In this document: positions 1 through 7,862 of the stretch, piece by piece | Position numbering within the stretch: position 1 is the first letter of the stretch | Layout of the letters: each line of letters opens with the position of its first letter | Source: Streptosporangium oxazolinicum | Lineage (GTDB): Bacteria > Actinomycetota > Actinomycetes > Streptosporangiales > Streptosporangiaceae | NCBI RefSeq assembly: GCF_039537505.1 | Contig: NZ_BAABAQ010000022.1 | Location: 1-64,000 of the forward strand | Direction of reading: 5' to 3' | DNA length: 64,000 nt | Made by a program: the position numbers and the translations under genes | Notes under the pieces: model-generated | Seen by the model: the letters and a program-made list of their open reading frames with translations, nothing else | What the model was told of the DNA's origin: nothing | The model's database searches: none

Positions 1-77
1 CGAACCCGGAAGTTAAGCTCTTCAGCGCCGATGGTACTGCACCGGGGACGGTGTGGGAGAGTAGGTCACCGCCGGAC
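1..77 (+). rRNA. rrf: 5S ribosomal RNA, 3' part
   Basis: The first ~77 bases read as the 3' two-thirds of an actinobacterial 5S rRNA: the conserved CGAACCCGGAAGTTAAGCTC helix/loop, then GATGGTACTGC and GGGAGAGTAGGTC near the 3' end. The 5' part lies outside the window, so this is the distal end of an rRNA operon. A strong hairpin follows directly. Confidence 0.95.
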
Positions 78-87
78 AATCTTTCGT

Positions 88-118
88 GAAGGGCCTCCAC
101 CGTTGGTGGGGGCCCTTC
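88..118 (+). terminator. rRNA operon terminator hairpin
   Basis: A 14-bp stem with one G.T pair (arms 88-101 and 105-118, 3-nt loop) lies 10 nt after the 5S end. It is GC-rich and followed by TTCGTGCTTTCC, consistent with an intrinsic terminator for the rRNA operon. Confidence 0.85.
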
Positions 119-126
119 GTGCTTTC

Positions 127-172
127 CAGGACCTGTTGCCCCGGCCCCTTTGTCAGGACCTGTTGCCCCGGC
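127..172 (+). repeat. short direct repeat, 19 bp x2
   Basis: CAGGACCTGTTGCCCCGGC occurs at 127-145 and again at 154-172 (27-nt period), in a low-complexity stretch after the rRNA terminator that keeps repeating CCTGT and CCGGG words. No gene is visible between 119 and 370. It is probably neutral intergenic repetition. Confidence 0.6.
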
Positions 173-370
173 GCCTGTGTTTCGTCTCTGTCCCGGGCTC
201 CGCCTGTTGAGGTCCCTCCCGGGCTTTACCTCTTCCCAGGGCGCCTGTCCTGGGCTTTTCACGCTGTCCCGGGTGCCCCTGTTTCCCGGGCCTGCGGTGT
301 TTCAGACTTCCGGGCCTCCATAACCTTGGAGTCTCCGGCGGTGGACGTCCTTCCTGTTCTCAGGCGCTCG

Positions 371-808
371 TCAGGCTCGCTCCGGGTGCCCCATGATCTC
401 GATCATGGCCAGGGTGTTCTGGTATTCCCGCCAGTTGACGATTTTCCCGTCCCGGACCCTGAGGACCCCGATGAAGGGGGAGGATGCCTGCCTGCCGGTG
501 GCGAGGACCCTGCCGACGAGCTCGTACTCGACGACGATGACCTCGGGATCAGCGGTCTCGTGAACGACCACGTCGCGGATCTCGTCCAGGGCGAACCGCT
601 GGGCGAAGGCGGCCTGTTCGGGACCGCTGAAGAGGAGGAACGCCTCCTTTCCCTCATGACGCCTGGCCCTGCCCGGAGGGGCGAAGGGGACTTCGATGAC
701 GGCGTCCTCGGCGAGCTCGCTCCCGAAGCCGCCGAGGTTCTCAAGCCAGTGTCGCCGTACGCGCTCGAAGATCTCGCGGGGGCCGGGGACGACGGTGGAC
801 TCGGTCAT
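371..808 (-). CDS. SnoaL-like / NTF2-fold protein
   Basis: A 145-residue soluble protein with the look of the SnoaL-like polyketide cyclase/ketosteroid-isomerase superfamily: an N-terminal helix (EIFERVRRHWLENL), then strands ending in the typical VLRVRDGKIVNWREY motif near residue 125. The start is the ATG at 808, with GAAGGGAT about 8 nt upstream; an in-frame ATG 24 nt earlier lacks a Shine-Dalgarno. It is divergent from a TetR gene and the shared intergenic region holds two TetR-like palindromes, so it is very likely that regulator's target. The substrate cannot be told; the fold also occurs in catalytically inactive ligand binders. Confidence 0.75.
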   Translation of the reverse strand: MTESTVVPGPREIFERVRRHWLENLGGFGSELAEDAVIEVPFAPPGRARRHEGKEAFLLFSGPEQAAFAQRFALDEIRDVVVHETADPEVIVVEYELVGRVLATGRQASSPFIGVLRVRDGKIVNWREYQNTLAMIEIMGHPERA

Positions 809-833
809 GGTGGATCCCTTCGTAACGAACACT

Positions 834-878
834 AAGATGAGTGGAAACTCATCTTTATAATCGTGAGTGGAGACTCAC
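834..878. promoter_or_regulatory. tandem TetR-type operators with divergent -10
   Basis: Two perfect palindromes with a shared core: AAGATGAGT-GGAA-ACTCATCTT at 834-855 and GTGAGT-GGAG-ACTCAC at 863-878, centres 26 bp apart. TATAAT (856-861, plus strand) sits between them, and the opposite strand reads TATAAA at 859-854. The arrangement fits a TetR regulator repressing both itself and the divergent SnoaL-like gene. Confidence 0.75.
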
Positions 879-947
879 TTTGTCAACGCCGCATCTCGCG
901 GGCGAGGACCGGGCACAGACGAGGACGACGGAGACGGGGAAGGCTAG

Positions 948-1586
948 ATGACCACTACGAATCCTTCATCGGGCGATACGGGCGATACGGGCGAGACGGG
1001 TAAGAAAGGCGATCCCGGTGGTGCCAGGCCGTTGCGTGCGGACGCCCAGCGCAACCGGGAGCGCATCCTCGCCGCCGCGGAGGCCGTCTTCGCCGAGAAG
1101 GGCCCCTCGGCGTCGACCGAGGAGGTCGCCGCCCGTGCCGGGGTGGCCATCGGCACGGTCTTCAAGCACTTTCCGACCAAGCAGGCCCTGTTGCAGGCCA
1201 TCATGAAGGGCCTTTTGGGCAGGCTGGACGGGGAGATGGCCGAGCTCGCCGCCGATGAGGCTCCTGGGGAGGCGCTGTTCACCTTCGTCACCCGCATGGT
1301 CGAGCAGGCGGCGCGGAAAAGGACCGTCGTCGGTCTCCTTGCCGAGACGGGTGTCGATCTCCAGGTCGCGAGTTCGGTGCGGATGTTGCGCGATGGGATC
1401 GGGACACTCCTCGCTCGCTCCCAGGAGGCCGGTACGGTCCGTGACGACGTCCGTCTCGACGAGGTGATCGCCCTGCTCACCGGCATCTGCCAGGGAGCCC
1501 TCCACGCGGGCTGGGACGACGACCTGCGGCAACGCACGCTGGCCATCGTCTTCGCCGGTCTCCGGGCACCTGAGGCCCGCCGATGA
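948..1586 (+). CDS. TetR family transcriptional regulator
   Basis: A 212-residue TetR-type repressor. After a ~25-residue Gly/Asp/Thr tail encoded by a 9-nt tandem repeat (GDTGDTGETG), the N-terminal HTH is classical: RERILAAAEAVFAEKG, then IGTVFKHFPTKQALL near residue 70. The C-terminal helical region has the common SBD-type layout (KRTVVGLLAETG, then LLTGICQGALHAG). The start ATG at 948 has GGGGAAGG upstream. Two operator-like palindromes sit in its own promoter region, pointing to autorepression and control of the divergent SnoaL-like gene. The inducer is unknown. Confidence 0.9.
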   Translation: MTTTNPSSGDTGDTGETGKKGDPGGARPLRADAQRNRERILAAAEAVFAEKGPSASTEEVAARAGVAIGTVFKHFPTKQALLQAIMKGLLGRLDGEMAELAADEAPGEALFTFVTRMVEQAARKRTVVGLLAETGVDLQVASSVRMLRDGIGTLLARSQEAGTVRDDVRLDEVIALLTGICQGALHAGWDDDLRQRTLAIVFAGLRAPEARR

Positions 1587-1740
1587 CCCATGTCGCCGAC
1601 CTGGCCGGGGGCGGGGGCAGGTCGCGAGGGCCAACCGGGGCCGGTCGCGATGGCGAATCATCCTGAGGCGTGATGGCGAATCACCGTGAGGCGCGATGGT
1701 GACCCGTCGTGAGGATCGGGCGAGCGGCCGTGATCCGAGG

Positions 1741-2208
1741 TCAGGCGCCGGAGGCGGCGCGGAGCAGGGGCTCGATCCGGTAGGGGATCTGGATGGAGAG
1801 GGCGATCGTGGTGTCCGTCCGCTGGACCGCCGGAGAGGCTAGGATGCGGGCGATGATCTCCTGGAGGTCGGGGGTGCTGCGGGCGACCACGCGGCAGAGC
1901 AGGTCGGCCTGGCCGCTGGTGCCGTACACCTCCAGGATCTCGGGAAGGGACTCCAGGGCTCTTACGGCCTCGTCCAGGCGGCCCTGGGCGATCTGCAGCG
2001 AGACGAACGCCAGGATCGGGTATCCGGTGCCCTCGGGGGTGACGGTGGGACCGAAGTCGGCGATGACGCCGCGGGCGATCAGCTTCTCGACGCGGGCCTG
2101 CACGGTGCCCCGGGCCACGCCCAGCAGGCGGGCCAGCTCGGTCAGGCCGATGCGCGGATTGGCGCGCATGGTGACCAGGAGGCGGCCGTCCAGCTCGTCG
2201 ATCGACAT
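1741..2208 (-). CDS. Lrp/AsnC family transcriptional regulator
   Basis: A 155-residue Lrp/AsnC protein: N-terminal HTH starting IDELDGRLLVTMRANPRIGL, with recognition helix GVARGTVQARVEKL, followed by a RAM (ligand-binding/oligomerisation) domain from about residue 65 with the usual Gly-rich ligand segment VYGTSGQADLLCRV. It is transcribed away from the phenylalanine-4-hydroxylase gene, and Lrp proteins often control the adjacent amino-acid catabolic gene in response to the substrate. By inference it regulates phenylalanine hydroxylase with Phe or Tyr as ligand. The 131-bp intergenic region would hold the sites; I see no single clean palindrome there. Confidence 0.9.
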   Translation of the reverse strand: MSIDELDGRLLVTMRANPRIGLTELARLLGVARGTVQARVEKLIARGVIADFGPTVTPEGTGYPILAFVSLQIAQGRLDEAVRALESLPEILEVYGTSGQADLLCRVVARSTPDLQEIIARILASPAVQRTDTTIALSIQIPYRIEPLLRAASGA

Positions 2209-2339
2209 CTCCGCAGGGTCCCGTCAGATTGGGCGATTCGACCAGCATAGACGAGGTGTGACGATACGTTTCTGTGCGGATCGCTCAGTACAACTGGCTG
2301 CTCTTGCCAACGTTTCCGGATATTGCTGTCATTTCACTT

Positions 2340-3227
2340 ATGTTCGAGGAAGCACAGTACTTCGCACCGGTGTCGACCCGTGACGACGGTTCGATCGAGG
2401 TCGAGCTCGGTGCCGGTCATCCCGGTTTCGCCGACCCGGTCTACCGCGCGCGCCGCAACGCGATCGCCGCGCTCGCCGTGGGGTACGTGCCCGGTACGCC
2501 GATCCCGACGGCCGAGTACACCGACCAGGAGCACGAGGTGTGGGCCCTGGTCAGCCGGGAGCTGGGCCGGAAACACCGCGAGTACGCGACCGCCGAGTAT
2601 CTGCGCGCGGCCGAGCGGCTCGGGCTGCCCGCCGAGCGCATCCCGCAGCTCCAGGAGGTCGGCGAGCTGCTGGAGCCGCTGACCGGGTTCCGCTACGTCC
2701 CGGCCGCGGGGCTGGTGCCGCTCAGGGACTTCTACGGCGTCCTGGCGGACGGGCTCTTCCACTCCACGCAGTACATCCGGCACCACTCCACGCCGCTGTA
2801 CACGCCGGAGCCCGACGTGATCCACGAGGTGATCGGACACGCCAACGCGCTGGCCTCCGACCGCTACTCGCGGCTCTACCGCCTGGCGGGAGCGGCGGCC
2901 CGGCGGGTCGAGGGCAAGGAGGCGCTTGAGTTCATCTCGAAGATCTTCTGGTTCACGATGGAGTTCGGCGTGATGACGGACCAGGGCGAGCTGCGGGCGT
3001 ACGGCGCGGGCATCCTGTCGTCGTACGGGGAGATCGAGGAGTTCCGGGGGATGGACATCCGTCCGCTGGACATCGCCGCCATGGGCACCACTCACTACGA
3101 CATCACGAAATATCAGGACGTACTCTTCCGGGCGGAGTCGCTGGAGCACCTTGAGGACATCGTCGGGGGCTTCTGGGCGACCTGCGATGACGAGGTCATC
3201 GCCCGGCTAATCGCGGACGTTCGCTAA
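2340..3227 (+). CDS. phhA: phenylalanine 4-monooxygenase
   Basis: A monomeric bacterial-type aromatic amino acid hydroxylase that converts phenylalanine to tyrosine with tetrahydropterin and O2. The Fe(II) site is clear: HEVIGH supplies two His ligands and FWFTMEFG supplies the Glu; RHHSTPLYTPEPD before it is the usual active-site loop. I take the ATG at 2340 (MFEEAQYFAPV, 295 aa) because it matches the N-terminus I recall for actinobacterial homologues; a GTG at 2274 would add 22 residues. No Shine-Dalgarno precedes the ATG, so a leaderless transcript is possible. Divergent from an Lrp regulator. Confidence 0.9.
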   Translation: MFEEAQYFAPVSTRDDGSIEVELGAGHPGFADPVYRARRNAIAALAVGYVPGTPIPTAEYTDQEHEVWALVSRELGRKHREYATAEYLRAAERLGLPAERIPQLQEVGELLEPLTGFRYVPAAGLVPLRDFYGVLADGLFHSTQYIRHHSTPLYTPEPDVIHEVIGHANALASDRYSRLYRLAGAAARRVEGKEALEFISKIFWFTMEFGVMTDQGELRAYGAGILSSYGEIEEFRGMDIRPLDIAAMGTTHYDITKYQDVLFRAESLEHLEDIVGGFWATCDDEVIARLIADVR

Positions 3228-3304
3228 GGGCGGGCATCGGTTCGGCGGGATGTTCTATAGCGCACGCCCTGTTTCAGACTAGATTTCGCTTGATCGTCTT
3301 ATTG

Positions 3305-3340
3305 TTACGTGTAGTGGGATATATCCCGATCGTCACGTAA
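3305..3340. promoter_or_regulatory. nested near-concentric inverted repeats upstream of lipoprotein gene
   Basis: Outer arms TTACGTG (3305-3311) and CACGTAA (3334-3340) enclose a perfect 12-bp palindrome GGGATATATCCC (3316-3327); the two centres differ by 1 bp. It ends 21 bp before the lipoprotein start, within likely 5' UTR or promoter. It could be an operator or a cruciform/hairpin near the ribosome site. Confidence 0.5.
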
Positions 3341-3361
3341 TGGGGGAGACGGTTGGGGTGG

Positions 3362-4384
3362 ATGATGGGAGCAAGGAATCGGGCGGCCCTGGCCGCCGCC
3401 ATGCTGGTCATCGCGCAGGTCACCGCCTGCAGCACGTGTCAGGGCCTCACGCCGGTGAGCATGCCGACGCCGTCCCCCTCGCGGCAGGCGGCACCGGTCC
3501 CGACGTCCGGCGCCACTCCTCCCGCGCCGTTCCTGGCGGTGGTCCCGGCGCCTGTCTTCCCCGGCGCCGGGGCACCCCGTGCCTCCGGCCGGGTGGCCGC
3601 CCGCCCGCGAAGGATCTTCTCCAAGGAGCTCAGCCGCAGCCTCGACGCGTTCCTGGCCGGGTACGGCGGCAGGACCGCCGCCTCGGTGAGCGACCTGAGC
3701 ACCGGCCGGCGCTACCACTACCACCACACCCTGCAGCTGCCGTCGGCCAACACCTCCAAGGTGAGCATCCTGACGGCACTGCTGCTCGGAACGCGCTGGC
3801 ACGAGCTCGGTGAGCAGGCCAGGTCCGACGCGAGCGACATGATCCGCTTCAGCGACAACGAGGCGGCCGACCGGTTGTACGAGCGGATCGGGATGAGGCC
3901 CGGCCTGGCCAGTGCGAACCGCAGGCTCGGTCTCAGGCGCACCTACACTCCCGGCGGGTGGTGCGCGGCCCAGTACTGCTGGGGCGTCGCGCAGACCACG
4001 GTGGAGGACCAGATCCGGCTGGTCAAGGCGCTGGCCACCGGTAAGAGCCCGCTCGCGGCTCCGGAGCGCCGCAGGGTGCTCGGGCTGATGGCGAAGGTGA
4101 CCCCCGAGCAGAAGTGGGGGATCAGCGCGGGGGCGTGCGAGAGCGACCAGGTGTCACTGAAGAACGGCTGGCTGCGGCACACGGCGAACGGGCGCTGGGC
4201 GGTCGCCAGCGCCGGGCTGATCCGAGGGCACGGGCACGACTACGCGGTCGCCGTCCTCACCGAGGACAGCCCGAGCATGGAGACGGGCATCGCCAGGATC
4301 GAGGGCGTGACCAGGCGCCTCATGGACGCCTTCAGGGGCGGGCGCGGCTGCGAGGCGACCGCGAACCGAGCGCCGGGTCCGTGA
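3362..4384 (+). CDS. beta-lactamase-fold serine-hydrolase-like lipoprotein
   Basis: A 340-residue exported protein. Residues 1-22 form a signal peptide with a plausible lipobox (VTAC), followed by a Pro/Ser/Thr-rich tether to ~80 and a class A beta-lactamase-like domain. SDN (IRFSDNEAAD) is intact, and KNGW takes the KTG position as in related actinobacterial proteins. At the SxxK position the sequence is SANTSKV: the residue three before Lys is Asn (codon AAC), not Ser, so the usual acylating nucleophile appears absent. It may be a peptidoglycan-binding or regulatory homologue rather than a hydrolase. The start is ATG 3362 (a second ATG follows at once); a TTG at 3353 is less likely. Confidence 0.75.
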   Translation: MMGARNRAALAAAMLVIAQVTACSTCQGLTPVSMPTPSPSRQAAPVPTSGATPPAPFLAVVPAPVFPGAGAPRASGRVAARPRRIFSKELSRSLDAFLAGYGGRTAASVSDLSTGRRYHYHHTLQLPSANTSKVSILTALLLGTRWHELGEQARSDASDMIRFSDNEAADRLYERIGMRPGLASANRRLGLRRTYTPGGWCAAQYCWGVAQTTVEDQIRLVKALATGKSPLAAPERRRVLGLMAKVTPEQKWGISAGACESDQVSLKNGWLRHTANGRWAVASAGLIRGHGHDYAVAVLTEDSPSMETGIARIEGVTRRLMDAFRGGRGCEATANRAPGP

Positions 4385-4434
4385 GCCGGTGAAACCGCGG
4401 GCTCGCGGAACCGCGTGCCCGCGGGGAAGGCGTG

Positions 4435-5154
4435 TCACGCCGTTCTGTCGACCAGCCGGTAACCCACCCCTCGTACGGTCTGGATCAGCTGGTCGTCGGT
4501 GTCGCCCAGGCGGGCACGGAGGCGCTTGACGTGCACCGCGATGGTGTTGGTCGAGGTCGTGTCCGTGGAGTTCCAGACATGCCGCATGATCTGCTCCCGC
4601 GTCACCGTGCGGTGCGCGTTGCGCATCAGATAGTGCAGCAACTCGAACTCGCGCAGCGGCAGGTGGACGACCCTGCCGTCGACCCTGACCTGGTAGGCGT
4701 TGACGTCGAGTTCCACCCTGCCGACCACGAGTGCCCTGCGGGCCCCGGACTCACCGGTGAACGCGGCGTGGATCAGGGGCAGCAACTCGGGCACCCGGTA
4801 GGGCCGGGCCACGCACGCGGTGGCTCCGGCCGCCAGTGCCTGGACGGCCTGCTGGGCGTGCCCCTCGCCCACGCCCAGCAGGACGGGGATCACCCGCGTC
4901 AGCCGTACCGCGCGGACGAACTCCACCGCCCCTATGACCGGCAGCGAGGCGCTGACGAGCACGACGTCGGGGCGGAGCGCCCCGGCCTGCAACAGGGCTT
5001 GGGCGCCGTCGGTGACGCCCATGACCTGCACTCCTTCGCGTTCCAGGGCCGCGGCCAGGTCATGGACCATGGCCGCCTCCGGATCGGCCACCAGCAGCAT
5101 GGGCGCCGTCCGTGTGTCCCCGTCCACCTCTGGTGCCGTCTGCGGCTGGATCAC
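4435..5154 (-). CDS. OmpR-family response-regulator-like protein lacking the phosphoacceptor Asp
   Basis: A 239-residue protein with a receiver-like domain (~15-130) and an OmpR/PhoB winged helix (~145-237; REFELLHYLMRN, VWNSTDTTSTNTIAVHVKRLR, IQTVRGVGYRLV). Receiver chemistry is missing: the beta3 site reads VVLVSASLP (Ser where Asp is expected), the acidic pair in MLLVADPE is Ala-Asp, and the conserved Lys is Arg (VARPY). It should be phosphorylation-independent. The start is GTG 5154, 6 nt after GGAGG; an ATG 6 nt upstream abuts the Shine-Dalgarno. It lies 19 bp after pstB on the same strand, so it is probably cotranscribed with the phosphate transporter and may control it. No histidine kinase is adjacent. 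Confidence 0.85.
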   Translation of the reverse strand: MIQPQTAPEVDGDTRTAPMLLVADPEAAMVHDLAAALEREGVQVMGVTDGAQALLQAGALRPDVVLVSASLPVIGAVEFVRAVRLTRVIPVLLGVGEGHAQQAVQALAAGATACVARPYRVPELLPLIHAAFTGESGARRALVVGRVELDVNAYQVRVDGRVVHLPLREFELLHYLMRNAHRTVTREQIMRHVWNSTDTTSTNTIAVHVKRLRARLGDTDDQLIQTVRGVGYRLVDRTA

Positions 5155-5173
5155 CCGCATCCTCCAATATGGG

Positions 5174-6022
5174 TTAGCCGAAGCGGCCGGTGATGTAATC
5201 CTCAGTCCGCTTGTCGCTGGGGTTGGTGAAGATGCGGCTGGTCTCGTCGAACTCCACCAGGCGGCCGTGCCGCACGCCGGCCTCGTCCACCTCGGCGGTG
5301 AAGAAGGCCGTACGGTCCGAGACGCGGGCGGCCTGCTGCATGTTGTGGGTGACGATCACGATCGTGTAATCGCGCGTCAGCTCCTGCATCAGGTCTTCGA
5401 TCTTGGTGGTCGCGATCGGGTCCAGGGCCGAGCAGGGCTCGTCCATCAGGATGACGTCGGGCTTCACCGCGATCGCCCGCGCGATGCACAGACGCTGCTG
5501 CTGTCCGCCGGACAGGGAGAGGGCGTTCTGCTTGATCTTGTCCTTGACCTCGTCCCAGAGCGCCGCCTTGGTCAGCGCCTCCTCGACGATCTCGTCCATG
5601 TTGCCCTTGATCCCGTTGACCCGGGGACCGTAGGCGATGTTGTCGTAGATCGACTTGGGGAAGGGGTTCGGCTTCTGGAAGACCATGCCGATCCGGCGCC
5701 GGACCTCGATCGGGTCCACGTGGTCGCCGTACAGGTTCTCGTCGTGGTACAGGATCTCGCCGACCGCGCGGGCGCCGGGGATCAGGTCGTTCATCCGGTT
5801 GAAGCAGCGCAGCACGGTGCTCTTGCCGCAGCCGGACGGGCCGATCATGGCCGTGATCTCGCGGTTGCCGATGGTCAGGTTGACCCCGCGTACCGCCTCG
5901 TAATCGCCGTAGAAGACGCTGAGGTTGGAAACGGTGAAGACCGGGTCGAGGGCTTCGATGGTGCGGGGGACTTCGGGGCCGCGCACGTTCACGTTCGGCA
6001 CGGAAATTCCAATCTCGGACAT
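5174..6022 (-). CDS. pstB: phosphate ABC transporter ATP-binding protein PstB
   Basis: A 282-residue cytoplasmic ATPase of the high-affinity phosphate importer PstSCAB. Walker A is GPSGCGKST, the Q-loop is VFQKPNPFP (PstB-typical), the signature LSGGQQQRL, Walker B VILMDEPCSALDP and the H-loop TIVIVTHNMQQA. A ~28-residue N-terminal extension precedes the ABC domain. It starts 8 bp after the pstA stop in a four-gene operon and is followed by an atypical response-regulator gene. Expression is expected to follow phosphate limitation through the operon promoter upstream of pstS. Confidence 0.97.
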   Translation of the reverse strand: MSEIGISVPNVNVRGPEVPRTIEALDPVFTVSNLSVFYGDYEAVRGVNLTIGNREITAMIGPSGCGKSTVLRCFNRMNDLIPGARAVGEILYHDENLYGDHVDPIEVRRRIGMVFQKPNPFPKSIYDNIAYGPRVNGIKGNMDEIVEEALTKAALWDEVKDKIKQNALSLSGGQQQRLCIARAIAVKPDVILMDEPCSALDPIATTKIEDLMQELTRDYTIVIVTHNMQQAARVSDRTAFFTAEVDEAGVRHGRLVEFDETSRIFTNPSDKRTEDYITGRFG

Positions 6023-6030
6023 TTCTTACC

Positions 6031-6921
6031 TCACCAGCGCTTCTGGTAGCGGTTACGGAGCCAGATGGCGACGGAGTTCATCAGGAGCAGGATCGCCAGC
6101 AGGATCACGATCGCCGCCGCGGCGAGGATGGCGAACTCCTCCTGGGGGCGGCTGATGAAGCTGTAGATCTGCAGCGGCAGGACGGTGAAGCTGCTCCAGA
6201 CGCCCTCGGGGTTGAACCGGACCAGCGTCGCGGCACCGAGCATCAGGAACGGGGCGGCCTCGCCGATCGCGCGGGAGAGGGCCAGGATCGAGCCCGTCGC
6301 GATGCCCGGGATCGACGCCGGGAGCACCTGGCGGTAGATGGTCTGCCACTGGGTCGCGCCCAGTGCCAGCGAGCCCTCGCGGATCGACGGCGGCACCGCG
6401 CGGATGGCCTCGCGGGCGGAGATGATCACGATGGGCAGCACGAGCAGCGAGATGGTGACCGCGCCGGTCATGACGGTGAAGCCGAACTGCAGCCAGCGGG
6501 CGATGATGCCCAGGCCGAGGATGCCGTAGACGATCGAGGGAACGGCCGCCAGGTTGGAGATGTTCAGCTCGATCAGCTTGTTGTACCACTTGGTCCTGTC
6601 GGCGTACTCCTCAAGGTAGATCGCCGCGAGGATGCCGGTGGGCAGGGCCATGAGCGCGGTCAGGCTGATGATCCACAGGGTGCCGAAGATGCCCGACTGG
6701 ATGCCGGACGTCTCCGGGCGGCGGATCGAGGGCTGGTTCTCCCACAGCACCGAGTTGAGCCGCGGCCAGCCCTCCTCGACGACGTAGAACAGCAGCATCG
6801 CCAGGAAGGCGAGAGCGATCGCGAGGCTGGCCAGCAGCGCGATGCGGAAGAGGTGTTCCTTGAGGGGGCGCCCCTGGCTGGCCAGCTGTACGGCCGAGCG
6901 GGGGGTGGAGAGGATGGCCAT
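6031..6921 (-). CDS. pstA: phosphate ABC transporter permease PstA
   Basis: A 296-residue integral membrane permease with six predicted membrane segments. The EAA-type cytoplasmic loop is seen in GSLALGATQWQTIYRQVLPASIPGI. The open frame runs much further upstream, but the extension is read-through inside pstC. The start is ATG 6921 (MAILSTPRSAVQL), which overlaps the pstC stop by one base (TGATG), so translation is probably coupled. It forms the channel with PstC and takes phosphate from lipid-anchored PstS. Confidence 0.96.
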   Translation of the reverse strand: MAILSTPRSAVQLASQGRPLKEHLFRIALLASLAIALAFLAMLLFYVVEEGWPRLNSVLWENQPSIRRPETSGIQSGIFGTLWIISLTALMALPTGILAAIYLEEYADRTKWYNKLIELNISNLAAVPSIVYGILGLGIIARWLQFGFTVMTGAVTISLLVLPIVIISAREAIRAVPPSIREGSLALGATQWQTIYRQVLPASIPGIATGSILALSRAIGEAAPFLMLGAATLVRFNPEGVWSSFTVLPLQIYSFISRPQEEFAILAAAAIVILLAILLLMNSVAIWLRNRYQKRW

Positions 6922-7862
6922 CAGTCGTATACCTCGCGATACTTCTGGACCATGCGGGCGCTGAGGTAGTTCATCGCGAAGGTGATCACGAAGAGCAGGG
7001 AACCCACCGCGAAGATGGTCTTGTAGGCGATCGAGCCGACCGAGGCGTCGCCGGAGCCGGCCTGGGCGATGAAGGCCGCCATCGTGGCCATCTCGTTGCC
7101 CGGGTAGAGCGTGAAGACGGACTTGAAGCCGCCGGCGATCGCGACGATCATCGTCTCGCCCGCGGCGCGGGAGATCGCCAGGATGACGGCGGCGACGATG
7201 CCGGAGAACGCTGCGGGGACGACGACGCGCACCGAGGTGAGCATCTTGGAGGCGCCGAGGGCGTACGAACCCTCGCGCAGGCCGTTCGGCACCGCGGCCA
7301 TCGAGTCCTCCGACAGCGACGCGACGATCGGAATGATCATCACGCCGACCAGGAGGCCGGCGGCGAGCGCGTTCTTGCCGTCCAGGTCCAGGAAGGGGAG
7401 GACGTCCCTCAGCAGCGGGGTGACGAAGGTGAGGGCGAAGAAGCCGAAGACCACCGTCGGGATGCCCGCGAGGACCTCCAGCACCGGCTTGAAGATCTTG
7501 CGGGTCCTGCGGGAGGCGTACTCCGACAGGTAGATCGCGGCGGCCAGGCCGAGCGGCACGGCGACCACGATGGCGATCAGGGTGATCTCCAGGGTGGCGA
7601 CGATGAGCGGCCACACGCCGAACGACGGCGGGTTGAACAGCGGGCCCCAGTTGGTCGAGCCGAAGAACTCCCCGATGCTCACCGCGGCGAAGAACTCGAC
7701 GGTCGGTTCGAGGAGCGCGATGACGATGCCGATCGTGGTCGCCACCGACACCATCGCCGCGGCCAGGAGAACGGCCTTGACGACGAACTCGCCATAACGC
7801 GGGCGCGACCGCGCCAGGGACCCCGGGGCCCCTGGAACGGTCGTGCGGTGCTGAGCCGACAT
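6921..7862 (-). CDS. pstC: phosphate ABC transporter permease PstC
   Basis: A 313-residue permease: about 30 polar residues, then six hydrophobic segments, the first VLLAAAMVSVATTIGIVIAL. The ABC-contact loop reads GSYALGASKMLTSVRVVVPAAFSGI. Start and stop codons overlap those of pstS and pstA by one base each (TGATG at both junctions), so pstS, pstC and pstA look like one translationally coupled unit. It pairs with PstA in the inner-membrane channel. Confidence 0.96.
   Translation of the reverse strand: MSAQHRTTVPGAPGSLARSRPRYGEFVVKAVLLAAAMVSVATTIGIVIALLEPTVEFFAAVSIGEFFGSTNWGPLFNPPSFGVWPLIVATLEITLIAIVVAVPLGLAAAIYLSEYASRRTRKIFKPVLEVLAGIPTVVFGFFALTFVTPLLRDVLPFLDLDGKNALAAGLLVGVMIIPIVASLSEDSMAAVPNGLREGSYALGASKMLTSVRVVVPAAFSGIVAAVILAISRAAGETMIVAIAGGFKSVFTLYPGNEMATMAAFIAQAGSGDASVGSIAYKTIFAVGSLLFVITFAMNYLSARMVQKYREVYD

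Noticed and set aside
966..1000. 9-nt tandem repeat giving collagen-like GDTGDTGETG in the TetR N-terminus
   Set aside because: Only three short units before the HTH; probably a disordered tail, not a collagen domain.
6031..7614. 527-residue fusion-like frame covering pstA and part of pstC
   Set aside because: The upstream part is an out-of-frame reading of pstC with no PstA similarity; PstA starts at 6921.
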